Shown: positions 8,342 to 16,725 of the stretch, one piece after another
How positions within the stretch are numbered: the first letter of the stretch is position 1
Layout: each line of letters starts with the position of its first letter
NCBI GenBank assembly: GCA_019352035.1
Contig: JABBNZ010000014.1
Coordinates: 1 to 64,000, forward strand
Direction of reading: 5' to 3'
Source: Pseudomonadota bacterium
GTDB taxonomy: Bacteria > Pseudomonadota > Gammaproteobacteria > Steroidobacterales > Steroidobacteraceae
Length of the DNA stretch: 64,000 bases
Notes under the pieces: model-generated
Seen by the model: the letters and a program-made list of their open reading frames with translations, nothing else
The model's database searches: none
Told to the model about the DNA's origin: nothing
Made by a program: the position numbers and the translations under genes

Positions 8342-9070
8342 GTGAGTGACCGCTATGCACTCGTGACGGGCGCGAGCTCGGGAATCGGCTCCGCGATCGC
8401 CGAATCGTTTCTCGAGGCCGGATATGACGTAATCTGCCTCTCCCGCGGGCGCTTTGACTCCTCATCTCCCCGGATTCACAACGTCGAGGTCGACCTCACC
8501 GACGCGGCCGCGACACGGCAGGCGGCGCTCGAGGTTGCGGACCGCTTTCCGATCACCACGGTCGTTCATAACGCCGGTGCGATACGCGAAAAGCCTCTGG
8601 AGGAAGTGACGCTCGATGATCTCGAGGCACTGACCCATCTGCATGTCGCGGCGGCCATCTCTCTGGTCCAGGCCACCCTGCCGGCCATGAAGCAGCAGCG
8701 CTTCGGTCGCATCGTGCTCGTCTCGACTCGGGCGGTGCTCGGGCTCGCCAAGCGAACGGTGTATTCGGCGACCAAGGCGGGTCTTCTCGGTCTGACCCGA
8801 ACATGGGCGCTCGAGCTCGGCGTCCATGGCATCACCGTGAATGCGGTCGCGCCAGGGCCGATCGAGGCGACGCGCATGTTCCACGAGATCATCCCCCAGG
8901 ACAGCCCCAAGCTACCGCGTATCACCGAATCCATTCCGGTGAGGCGTCTCGGCCGTCCCGCGGACGTCGCGCGTGCAGTGATGTTCTTCTCGGCGCCTGA
9001 AGCCGGCTTCATCACCGGCCAGACGCTGTTCGTATGCGGTGGCACATCCGTTGGCAGCATCGTCTATTAG
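8342..9070 (+). CDS. Short-chain dehydrogenase/reductase
   Basis: This 242-residue canonical SDR starts at GTG 8342, chosen because GAGGAGG lies 8-14 bp upstream and the family motif TGASSGIG then falls at residues 10-17. Longer in-frame extensions overlap the previous gene. NAG (VVHNAGAI), the catalytic serine (LVSTRA) and YSATK are all present, and the C-terminus has the typical ITGQTLFVCGGTS. It should be an NAD(P)H-dependent oxidoreductase acting on a hydroxy- or ketoacyl intermediate. Unlike its fused neighbour, all active-site motifs are intact. Confidence 0.88.
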   Translation: MSDRYALVTGASSGIGSAIAESFLEAGYDVICLSRGRFDSSSPRIHNVEVDLTDAAATRQAALEVADRFPITTVVHNAGAIREKPLEEVTLDDLEALTHLHVAAAISLVQATLPAMKQQRFGRIVLVSTRAVLGLAKRTVYSATKAGLLGLTRTWALELGVHGITVNAVAPGPIEATRMFHEIIPQDSPKLPRITESIPVRRLGRPADVARAVMFFSAPEAGFITGQTLFVCGGTSVGSIVY

Positions 9071-9083
9071 AGAACAACCGCCC

Positions 9084-9902
9084 ATGACCTCTGCCACTCT
9101 CACCCAGCTCGTCGCGGATCTCGCCTGTGGCGCAATCCGCATCGTTGACCTGACGCAGACGCTCTCGCCCGATACTCCGCCGATCGTGCTGCCGCCCGAA
9201 GCGGGCCAGTGCTGGCCCTTCCGTCTGGAGCCGATCTCGCGCTATGACGAGCGCGGGCCCGCTTGGTACTGGAACAATTTCTCGTGCGGTGAGCACACGG
9301 GTACGCACTTCGACGCGCCGATCCACTGGATATCGGGACGGGATCTGCCGAACAACGCTACCGACACCATTCCAGTACAGCATTTGATCGGGCCGGCCTG
9401 CGTGATCGACTGCTCCCGGCAGGTCGCTGAGAACCCGGATTTTCTGCTGAGCGTTGATTTTGTCCGGAGCTGGGAGCGGTTGCACGGACGGATTGCTCCG
9501 AGGTCGTGGCTGCTGATGCGGTCCGACTGGTCGAAGCGGACCGACCCCGTCGCTTACCAGAACTTCGATGAGGAAGGCCAGCATACGCCCGGGCCCGATC
9601 CTGAAGTCGTTCGATTCCTGATCGAGGAGCGCGACATCGTCGGCTTCGGCTCAGAGTCCATCGGGACCGATGCGGGGCAGGGGGCACATCTGCGGCCGCC
9701 GTATCCCTGCCACTACTACATGCACGGCAGTGGACGCTATGGATTGCAGTGCCTGACGAATCTCGACCTGTTGCCGCCGGTCGGGTCCGTCATATTCTGT
9801 CCGCCACTGAAGATCCGCAATGGCTCGGGCAGCCCGCTGCGGGTCCTGGCCTTGGTTCCCGCGCGGAGCGATCCTGCGGGAGCGCCCGCGCGGAATCCAT
9901 GA
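9084..9902 (+). CDS. Cyclase-family metal-dependent hydrolase (kynurenine formamidase / isatin hydrolase type)
   Basis: This 272-residue protein starts at ATG 9084, 13 bp after the SDR stop. The family signature H-x3-H-x-D-x3-H is seen at residues 71-81 (HTGTHFDAPIH). The family hydrolyses cyclic or N-acyl amides (N-formylkynurenine, isatin) or related bonds using Mn or Zn. The late motif reads RYGLQCLTNL, where kynurenine formamidases have a metal-binding Glu; here it is Gln 222, which argues for a different subfamily. A second, internally deleted copy lies at 47318-47815. Isatin- or kynurenine-type activity would give anthranilate, relevant to the aminobenzoyl-CoA-like operon, but the substrate is not proven. 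Confidence 0.8.
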   Translation: MTSATLTQLVADLACGAIRIVDLTQTLSPDTPPIVLPPEAGQCWPFRLEPISRYDERGPAWYWNNFSCGEHTGTHFDAPIHWISGRDLPNNATDTIPVQHLIGPACVIDCSRQVAENPDFLLSVDFVRSWERLHGRIAPRSWLLMRSDWSKRTDPVAYQNFDEEGQHTPGPDPEVVRFLIEERDIVGFGSESIGTDAGQGAHLRPPYPCHYYMHGSGRYGLQCLTNLDLLPPVGSVIFCPPLKIRNGSGSPLRVLALVPARSDPAGAPARNP

Positions 9903-9929
9903 GGCTTGCCCTCCAACCGAGAGGCTCCT

Positions 9930-10958
9930 ATGACGACGATCTCCGCTGCTGACATCTCGTACATTCCCAATCCGCATCGCCTGGGTCAAGCCGGAACCTT
10001 GAGCGATGCCATCGCATTGGTGAGCGGCTCGGCCTGTCCTCACCGCCTGAACCCGGTCGATCGCTATAGGCGAACTTTCACCTGCACCGCATCGGCTCTC
10101 GACCTCGGCGACTGTGCGCTGATGTACGTGCAGTATGGATTCGATGTGGCCATAGAGGTTGGCTGCGTCGATGACTACTTCCTGGTGAAGTCGACCTTCG
10201 CGGGAGAAGGATATTTGCGCAGCGGACAACGATCGGTGGTCACGTCCCCCAGCTGCATCGCGATCACGTGTCCGGGTGAACAGACGGAAATCGGCATGAC
10301 GGCGGAATGCCGGCATCTGACTGCGCGGATCTCGCGGCAGGCACTCGAGAGGAATCTCGTGGAGAAGCTCGGCAGGCGTCTGAAGGATGACCTGAGGTTC
10401 GATCTGCAAATCTCGGTCGAGTCGACATTCGGGCAGGGCTGGCAGGGGCTCCTGACGCACATCTGCCAGCTGTCCGCGAGGGCTCCGGGCATACTCGAGG
10501 CACCGGACATGCGGCGGCAGTACGCGCGGACGATGATCGAGATGCTGCTGAGCCAGGCTCCGCACAACTATTCGGCCGCGCTTCGGTCCGCTCAGGATTA
10601 CGCCATTCCCTGGTACGTGAAGCGCGCGCGAGAATACATCCGGAACCATCTGCCCGCCATCCGCTCGGTCGCCGAGATCGCTGCGAGCGTAGGTACCTCG
10701 ACGCGGACGCTCCAAAGCGGCTTCCGTCAGGCCTATGGCAAGACGCCTGCGGAATATCTGCGATGCGCCCGCGTGCAAGCACTACACGATCAGCTGCTTT
10801 CGGCCCAGCCGACTGAAAGCGTGACGGGACTCATGGAGAGTCTGGGTATCGTCAACTTCGGCCGCTACGCGGCGTATTATCGGCGGATGATTGGCGAGAG
10901 GCCCTCCACCACGCGCAGGCGTGCAATGGGCGTCGATTGCAGCCGGCAGCACATTTAA
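9930..10958 (+). CDS. AraC-family regulator with AraC_binding_2-like sensor domain
   Basis: This 342-residue protein uses the ATG at 9930, with GAGAGG about 6 bp upstream; an in-frame TTG at 9906 is less likely. The N-terminal 200 residues resemble the sensor domain common in AraC regulators of aromatic degradation. The C-terminal 100 residues hold the double helix-turn-helix, with RSVAEIAASVGTSTRTLQSG then FRQAYGKTPAEYLR. It closes the dioxygenase operon and probably activates it in response to a pathway intermediate. The promoter it acts on may be the 2015-2418 gap; no site was resolved there. Confidence 0.88.
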   Translation: MTTISAADISYIPNPHRLGQAGTLSDAIALVSGSACPHRLNPVDRYRRTFTCTASALDLGDCALMYVQYGFDVAIEVGCVDDYFLVKSTFAGEGYLRSGQRSVVTSPSCIAITCPGEQTEIGMTAECRHLTARISRQALERNLVEKLGRRLKDDLRFDLQISVESTFGQGWQGLLTHICQLSARAPGILEAPDMRRQYARTMIEMLLSQAPHNYSAALRSAQDYAIPWYVKRAREYIRNHLPAIRSVAEIAASVGTSTRTLQSGFRQAYGKTPAEYLRCARVQALHDQLLSAQPTESVTGLMESLGIVNFGRYAAYYRRMIGERPSTTRRRAMGVDCSRQHI

Positions 10959-11260
10959 TCGGGGTGCGATTGCGGCAAATCAAAGGCAAGGCCGAAGGCG
11001 TCAATCTGTAGCGACCTCGGACGCGCGGCACGGCCACAATTCGGCCGCGCGTGCGGCCGGCTGCCGACTGGGACGGATCTGTGTCTGGACCGCGAGAGCC
11101 CGTTCGGCTCGGACCCATTTTCTGCAGATTGTGTACTGCCGCTTCGCATGCCGGCTCACAAGAGCGCCGGGCGGGCAATAAGATCGCTACCGAGCGGCCC
11201 GTCGGCCGAGCCTCCTATCGCGGACCGCAATTACCGTTACCACTCCTGAGGAACTCTCTC
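10959..11260. other. Intergenic region, AraC gene / ALDH operon
   Basis: An open frame runs through this gap in phase with the aldehyde dehydrogenase, but it has no family similarity and is GC-biased read-through. The region holds a perfect 7-bp inverted repeat (11042-11059) that could end the upstream transcript. The promoter of the ALDH operon should lie between that hairpin and 11248; none was assigned. Confidence 0.4.
11042..11059. terminator. GC-rich stem-loop, possible terminator
   Basis: CGGCCGC-GCGT-GCGGCCG is a perfect 7-bp stem with a 4-nt loop, 84 bp after the AraC stop codon. There is no downstream T run, so intrinsic termination is uncertain; it may instead be an incidental GC palindrome. 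Confidence 0.25.
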
Positions 11261-12673
11261 GTGAGCAGCTTCCACTTGATCATCGGCGGCAGACCGGTTA
11301 CGACGCCGAGCGCCTTCAATGTCATCAATCCCGTCGATGAGAGCGTCGTCGCGGCATGCCCCGAGGCGACTGTGGCACTGGTGGATTCTGCCGTTACGAG
11401 TGCCCGTCAGGCGTTTCCCGGCTGGTCAGTGCTGCCCGATGCCGAGCGCGTTGCCAAGCTGAATGCGATCGCGACGCTCATTGAAAAGCATCATCAGGAC
11501 CTCGCCGAGCTCGTCACTCGCGAGCAGGGCAAGACCCAGAGCGGCCCTGGCGCAAACCTCGAGGTCGGCGGTGCAGTGGGCTGGACGCGCGCGACGGCAA
11601 GCCTGCAGCTGCAGGAGGAGACGATTCAGGACGACAAGACCGGCCTCATTCTCTTGACGCGCAAGCCAGTCGGCGTCGTGGCCTCCATTACTCCTTGGAA
11701 TTGGCCGCTCCTCATCGCCGTGTGGCACATCATGCCGGCCCTTCGGGTGGGCTGCACGGTGGTCGTCAAGCCGTCGCCGTTCACGCCGCTCTCGACATTA
11801 CGCCTCGTGGAGCTGATGAATCAGGTACTGCCTCCGGGTGTCATCAACGTCGTGACGGGCGGGCCTGAGATCGGCAGTCACCTCAGCAATCATCCCGGCA
11901 TCGACAAGCTGGTCTTCACCGGCTCGATTCCCACCGGCCGCAAAGTCATGCAGAGCGCGGCGCAGACCTTGAAGCGCCTGACTCTCGAGCTCGGCGGCAA
12001 TGACGCGGGCATCATCCTGCCGGATACCCGCATCGAGCCACTCCTCGAAAAGCTCTTCTGGGGCTGCTTCATCAATGCCGGTCAGACCTGCGCGGCACTG
12101 AAGCGGCTCTATGTGCACGAGGACCAGTACGAGTCGATCGTGGCGCGCTTCGCCGAATACTGCGCGCAGATTCCGATGGGCGATGGCCTGGATCCGAAGA
12201 ATCTCATCGGACCTGTTTCCAATCGGATGCAGCTCGAGAAGGTCAGCGGGTACGTGGATGATGCGAGAGCGCGCGGCGCGCGAATCGTCACGGGCGGAGA
12301 GCGGCCCCGCGGGCCGGGATTCTTCTATCCCCTCACGGTCGTGGCCGACGCAACGGACGACATGAAGCTGGTCAAGGAGGAGCAGTTCGGGCCCGCCATT
12401 CCCATCTTGAAGTATCGAACGGTGGACGAAGCCCTGCAACGTGCCAATGCACTCGAGGTGGGGCTCGGCGGATCGGTGTGGGGGAACGATCCACAGGAAG
12501 CCGCGAAGGTGGCGCGGCGCCTCGAGTGCGGCACCGCCTGGGTCAACCAGCACGGGATGCCCCACCCCATGGCGCCATTCGGCGGGGTCAAATGCTCCGG
12601 GATCGGAGTGGAGTTCGGCGTCGACGGGCTGAAGGAGTACACCACGGTTCAGGTGCTCAATATTGCGCTCTGA
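11261..12673 (+). CDS. NAD(P)-dependent aldehyde dehydrogenase
   Basis: This 470-residue protein starts at GTG 11261, supported by TGAGG about 9 bp upstream and by the start of homology (FHLIIGGRPV). The catalytic cysteine is C277 (NAGQTCAAL), the general base E243 (LELGGND) and the oxyanion asparagine N147 (PWNW). It oxidises an aldehyde to an acid. It opens an operon with an MFS transporter, a phospho-lyase-like PLP enzyme and a kinase. The lyase reaction releases an aldehyde, so this enzyme is well placed to remove it. Confidence 0.92.
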   Translation: MSSFHLIIGGRPVTTPSAFNVINPVDESVVAACPEATVALVDSAVTSARQAFPGWSVLPDAERVAKLNAIATLIEKHHQDLAELVTREQGKTQSGPGANLEVGGAVGWTRATASLQLQEETIQDDKTGLILLTRKPVGVVASITPWNWPLLIAVWHIMPALRVGCTVVVKPSPFTPLSTLRLVELMNQVLPPGVINVVTGGPEIGSHLSNHPGIDKLVFTGSIPTGRKVMQSAAQTLKRLTLELGGNDAGIILPDTRIEPLLEKLFWGCFINAGQTCAALKRLYVHEDQYESIVARFAEYCAQIPMGDGLDPKNLIGPVSNRMQLEKVSGYVDDARARGARIVTGGERPRGPGFFYPLTVVADATDDMKLVKEEQFGPAIPILKYRTVDEALQRANALEVGLGGSVWGNDPQEAAKVARRLECGTAWVNQHGMPHPMAPFGGVKCSGIGVEFGVDGLKEYTTVQVLNIAL

Positions 12674-12697
12674 GGACGCGATCATGAATCGTGGCTC

Positions 12698-13885
12698 GTG
12701 GTCATGAGCTCGCAGGCAGTCCTCATGGGCGGCGGGGTCAGGAGCACCGGCGAGCGCCAAAAACTGCTGGCCGCGATTCTCGTCGGTGTCATCGGGCCGC
12801 AGGTCTTCATTGTGCAGCCGGGATTCGTCCAGGGACTGGTCAGCCAGCTGGGATTCGATAGCCATGGCGCCGGCTATGTGGCCTCGATCGAGGTTTGGGG
12901 GATCACCAGCACGACGGTGCTGATGACGTTCTTCGCTCACCGCTTCGACTGGAGGCGCACCATCATCGTCTCCCTGCTGGTGACGGCGATCGCGAACGCA
13001 CTGTGTATAGGAGTACACGATCACGCGTACTTCATTGCGCTGCGCTTTCTTGCCGGGGTCGGCGCTGGAAGCCTCATTTCGCTCAGCTTCACCGTGATCG
13101 GTTTGACGTCCAATCCGGATCGCAATTTTGGAGTGCTCATCAGCTGCGTGCTGCTCTATGGCGCGGTGGTGCTCTATCTCATGCCCAGTGCGTATGCGCA
13201 CACTGGCATGACGGGCATCTTGGGTTTCTTCGCGCTCTTTCCGCTCACAGCGCTGCCCTTCGTGAAAGCGCTGCCGCGCAATGGTCACGCAGACTCAGCG
13301 GCTGCCCCCGATGCCGTGAACGTGGGTGCAGCGCTCAAGTCATCGGCCGTGCTCGCCATGTTCTGCTACTTTATGTCCCAGGGAGCCGTGTGGGCCTACC
13401 TCTTCCTGATTGGCACCGCGGCCGGCCTTGGCGAGCAGCACGTCGCCACGGGCCTCATGCTCTCCCAGGTGACCGGAGTGGCTGGTGCCCTGATACCGGC
13501 CGTCATCGGGCATCGCTTCGGGCGCTGGAGGCCGCTCAGCATCGGCATCCTGGGCGGGGCTGCGTGCCTGCTGTTCCTCAGGGGCGAGATGTCATACGCC
13601 CGGTATGCGTTCTGGGTCTGTCTGTACAACCTCTTCTGGAACATGACCCATCCCTTCCTGCTCGGATCGATGGCGAGCTTCGACCGCAGTGGACGGGTGG
13701 TGGCGTACGCGGTCGCCGCGCAGATGCTCGGGCTTGCAATCGGTCCCGCCTTGGCCGCCGCGACTCTCTCGCCAGGAGGCTACACGAACGTCAACCAGAT
13801 CGGCCTGGCACTGTTCGTCGCGAGCTGGATCATGATTCTCCCGCCCGTCCTGGTGCACGCCCGCCGCCGGGTCGCAATGGTCTGA
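12698..13885 (+). CDS. MFS transporter
   Basis: This integral membrane protein of about 395 residues has roughly twelve hydrophobic segments (for example AAILVGVIGPQVFIV, ALFPLTALPFV, IGLALFVASWIMILPP) and a charged central loop around PRNGHADSAAAPDAV. Start codons GTG 12698 and ATG 12704 are both possible. It sits between the aldehyde dehydrogenase and phospho-lyase genes and probably imports the amino-alcohol-like substrate of that operon. Substrate specificity cannot be read from the sequence. Confidence 0.85.
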   Translation: MVMSSQAVLMGGGVRSTGERQKLLAAILVGVIGPQVFIVQPGFVQGLVSQLGFDSHGAGYVASIEVWGITSTTVLMTFFAHRFDWRRTIIVSLLVTAIANALCIGVHDHAYFIALRFLAGVGAGSLISLSFTVIGLTSNPDRNFGVLISCVLLYGAVVLYLMPSAYAHTGMTGILGFFALFPLTALPFVKALPRNGHADSAAAPDAVNVGAALKSSAVLAMFCYFMSQGAVWAYLFLIGTAAGLGEQHVATGLMLSQVTGVAGALIPAVIGHRFGRWRPLSIGILGGAACLLFLRGEMSYARYAFWVCLYNLFWNMTHPFLLGSMASFDRSGRVVAYAVAAQMLGLAIGPALAAATLSPGGYTNVNQIGLALFVASWIMILPPVLVHARRRVAMV

Positions 13886-13923
13886 GGATGTCCCGGCGCA
13901 GCGATTAACCCCCCGGAGAGCTC

Positions 13924-15201
13924 ATGCGCGACAATTTACTCGAGCGGCGACAGAAGGTTCTAGGACGGCATACACCGCTTTTTTACGATAAGCCGCTGCA
14001 TTTGGTACGCGGCGAGGGAGTCTGGCTCTGGGATGCCGACGGCCGGCGGTATCTGGATGCCTACAACAATGTGCCCCACGTCGGACACTGTCACCCGCGC
14101 GTGGTGCAGGCACTGTGCAAGCAAGCCTCCATTCTGAACACCCATACACGTTACCTCGACGAGCATGTGGTCGCCTACGCTGAGCGATTGCTTGCCACGT
14201 TCGATCCATCCTTATCGAACGTGCTGTTCTGCTGCACGGGTACCGAGGCCAATGAGCTTGCATTGCGCATCGCTCGGGAGACGACGGGGGGGCAAGGTAT
14301 CATCTCCACCGCCTTTGCCTACCACGGCAACTCGGCCGCCGTCAGCGCCATCAGCTCGGTATTCACTCCACCGGAGAAGCGTGGACCTTTCGTTCGCAAC
14401 ATCCCGGTTCCCGATCCATACCGCGACAGGGCGGGCCGGCCAGATGGGGAGCTTGCACAGGCTTACGCCGCCCAGGTGGGAGACGCCATAGCGGACTTCC
14501 GGCGGGAAGGCGTGCGCTTTGCCGGGATCCTGCTCTGCACCGCGTTTTCGAGCGAAGGGCTGCCGAGCCTGCCAGTGGGTTACCTGCCCGAAGTCGCGGC
14601 CGTCGTGCGCGCCGCAGGCGGAGTACTGATCGCCGATGAGGTGCAGGCGGGATTCGGTCGTTTTGGCAGCCACATGTGGGGGCACCAGCTGCACGGGGTG
14701 ATCCCGGACCTCGTCACGCTCGGCAAGCCGATGGGTAACGGCCACCCCCTCGCCGGTGTGGTTGCCCGCCCCGATCTCGTCGAGCGCTTTACTCGAGAGA
14801 GCATGTATTTCAATACGTTCGCCGGCAATCCAGTCTCGTGTGCGGTGGGCATGGCCGTTCTCGACGTATTGCGTGACGAGCAGCTGCTCGAGAACGCCCG
14901 GCGCGTCGGCGACTATGTGCTCAATGGCCTCAACAGGCTAAAGGCCAGACATCAGCTGATCGGGGATGTTCGCGGGCGGGGTCTGTTCTTCGCGGTGGAG
15001 ATGGTCCGCAACCGAGCAAGCCAGGAGCCGGCGGGAGAGGAGACGGGTCGAATCGTGAACGCCATGCGCGATCGAGGCGTGCTTTTGAGCCGCATAGGCA
15101 TTCACAACAACATCCTGAAAATCCGGCCTCCCATGTCATTCGGCATAGAGCATGCCGATCTGCTTCTGGAAACACTGGATCAAGTGCTCACCGCCAGCTG
15201 A
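13924..15201 (+). CDS. Class III PLP enzyme, ethanolamine-phosphate phospho-lyase-like
   Basis: This 425-residue fold-type I PLP protein has the Schiff-base lysine at K268 (TLGKPMGNGHP) and the pyridine-nitrogen Asp at D238 (LIADEVQAGFG). The N-terminus LFYDKPLHLVRGEG and the stretch LDAYNNVPHVGHCHPRV are characteristic of the AGXT2L/ETNPPL branch. Members of that branch do not transaminate. They eliminate phosphate and ammonia from an O-phosphorylated amino alcohol (ethanolamine phosphate, 5-phosphohydroxylysine), leaving an aldehyde. The next gene, overlapping by one base, is a small-molecule kinase, exactly the partner needed. The actual amino alcohol is unknown. Confidence 0.85.
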   Translation: MRDNLLERRQKVLGRHTPLFYDKPLHLVRGEGVWLWDADGRRYLDAYNNVPHVGHCHPRVVQALCKQASILNTHTRYLDEHVVAYAERLLATFDPSLSNVLFCCTGTEANELALRIARETTGGQGIISTAFAYHGNSAAVSAISSVFTPPEKRGPFVRNIPVPDPYRDRAGRPDGELAQAYAAQVGDAIADFRREGVRFAGILLCTAFSSEGLPSLPVGYLPEVAAVVRAAGGVLIADEVQAGFGRFGSHMWGHQLHGVIPDLVTLGKPMGNGHPLAGVVARPDLVERFTRESMYFNTFAGNPVSCAVGMAVLDVLRDEQLLENARRVGDYVLNGLNRLKARHQLIGDVRGRGLFFAVEMVRNRASQEPAGEETGRIVNAMRDRGVLLSRIGIHNNILKIRPPMSFGIEHADLLLETLDQVLTAS

Positions 15202-16229
15202 TGTCGACAGTCGTGACAGAGGTGTTCGCCGATCTTTCGCCTGAGGAGCAAGCACGCCGTCTTCTCGCCCTGGCCACCAGTGCCCTCGAGCATTGGGAAC
15301 TGGATGTCGAGCGGTTGGAGCCGCTCAAAGTGCGTGAAAACGCCGTCTATGCCGTTCATCTTCGTTGCGGGCGGCGGGTCGTACTTCGTGTGCATCGCTA
15401 CGGCTATCACACCGACGCTGCCTTGGAGTCCGAGCATCTTTGGCTCCAGGCGCTCTGCGCCTCCGGCATCGAGGTGCCGCGCTTCCGGGCTACGCGGCAC
15501 GGCCGCATGTTCGCGCGGGTCAGCGTTCCGGGGCTGTCAGGACCCCGGCAGGTGGATCTGCTGGAATGGATCGACGGACTCCCGCTGGGTGCGCTCAGCG
15601 AACTGAACGTACATGAGACGCAGATCGAGCTGATCTACGGGACGATCGGTGCGCTTGCGGCGGCCATGCATAATCACTCCTCGGGGTGGTCGCAGCCGCC
15701 GGGCTTCGTCCGTCACGCGTGGGATGCGGAGGGTCTCGTCGGCGAGCAACCGCTTTGGGGACGATTCTGGGAGCTCGACGCCCTGTCTGCTGAACAGCGG
15801 CGCCTATTTCTCACCCTACGTTCGCGTCTGCTGGCGGAGTTGCCAACATGCGGCGTCACCTCCGACCGATTCGGACTCATCCACGCTGATCTGGTCCCTG
15901 AAAACATCCTGATAACGGGCGCTGGACCGCGCATCATCGATTTCGACGATGGGGGGCACGGCTGGCACATGTTCGAGCTTGCGACGAGTCTCTACTTCAT
16001 TCGACGCGAGCGGTACTATGAGGCCGCGCGCGAGGCGCTCCTCGCCGGGTACCGCCGCCACCGGCCGCTGCCTGAAGAGCACGCGAAAATGCTACCGCTG
16101 TTTCTCGCCGCGCGCGGCACGACCTATCTGGGTTGGGCGCATACGCGACGAGGCGAGCCCACGGCCTTGGAACTGACGCCGCAACTGATCGGGCTGGCTG
16201 CAGCGGCGGCTGCGGAATATCTGGCTTGA
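15201..16229 (+). CDS. Aminoglycoside-phosphotransferase-fold kinase (hydroxylysine-kinase-like)
   Basis: This 342-residue protein has the APH/choline-kinase fold. The catalytic loop is LIHADLVPENIL (HxDx4N) and the metal-binding motif is IIDFDDGG. The start ATG overlaps the phospho-lyase stop (TGATG), showing translational coupling. In animals hydroxylysine kinase works with the related phospho-lyase PHYKPL, so this gene probably phosphorylates the hydroxyl group of an amino alcohol before elimination. Homoserine kinase-like activity is the main alternative. Confidence 0.83.
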   Translation: MSTVVTEVFADLSPEEQARRLLALATSALEHWELDVERLEPLKVRENAVYAVHLRCGRRVVLRVHRYGYHTDAALESEHLWLQALCASGIEVPRFRATRHGRMFARVSVPGLSGPRQVDLLEWIDGLPLGALSELNVHETQIELIYGTIGALAAAMHNHSSGWSQPPGFVRHAWDAEGLVGEQPLWGRFWELDALSAEQRRLFLTLRSRLLAELPTCGVTSDRFGLIHADLVPENILITGAGPRIIDFDDGGHGWHMFELATSLYFIRRERYYEAAREALLAGYRRHRPLPEEHAKMLPLFLAARGTTYLGWAHTRRGEPTALELTPQLIGLAAAAAAEYLA

Positions 16230-16725
16230 ATGGTGAATGGAACGTTCTTGTACAGCGCTTCCGAAAGCGTACTGAGGCCTCGCGCTGCGAATCACGGGCC
16301 CAGCCGGTGACGCTTAGCATGATCGTGGGGTCGCGTTGCCGTCGGACAGGGCACACGTAGTCGCCGGACGCGCGGGGGGAACGATCATGTGACTCATTGG
16401 CTCAGGCCTCGAAGGCTCGAGCCGAGTGGCCGATATTGCAAACAGAATGGCTGAAGATGCGATCTACATTCGGCGGGGGGGGAAGCAAGCTGGGACGCCA
16501 TGGGATTCTGCTGGTCGATCATACGGCCACGAAGCAGAAATTGCCTGCCGGCTCGGATGCTAAGAATTTGGGGTGCTGGCGGATCGCCTAGCGATGATCG
16601 GCGCCCGGTCTACATGAGTCTCAACACGGGGTGGAACTGGTTGTGCAACACACGAAACTTACTTCAAGTCGCGTGATCGCTGGACGATCGGAATCTTACT
16701 CCCCAGTCGCGTCGGAGTCATAATC
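16230..16725. other. Promoter region of the first TonB receptor
   Basis: No gene was accepted in these 496 bp; a 64-codon frame at 16397-16591 has no recognisable features and overlaps a regulatory element. The region contains the tandem AraC-type element at 16427-16464, 261 bp before the receptor start. The segment 16465-16725 would then be a long leader or hold the core promoter. GGAG 9 bp before the receptor ATG is a good ribosome binding site. Confidence 0.5.
16427..16464 (+). promoter_or_regulatory. AraC-type tandem operator, site A
   Basis: Two direct repeats lie 21 bp apart: TGGCCGATATTGCAAAC (16427-16443) and TGGCTGAAGATGCGATC (16448-16464), with AGAA between. The arrangement equals three other sites in the window (27998, 32248 and 22757 on the minus strand). 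Two half-sites on the same face of the helix are typical for AraC/XylS activators. It faces the TonB receptor gene 261 bp downstream. Confidence 0.75.

Noticed and set aside
11798-13288. 496-codon minus-strand open frame opposite the ALDH and MFS genes
   Set aside because: It spans two well supported genes on the other strand, has no motifs and no start signal, and is best explained by high third-position GC.
16397-16591. 64-codon open frame upstream of the first TonB receptor
   Set aside because: No recognisable features or ribosome binding site, and it overlaps the tandem regulatory element that explains the sequence conservation better.
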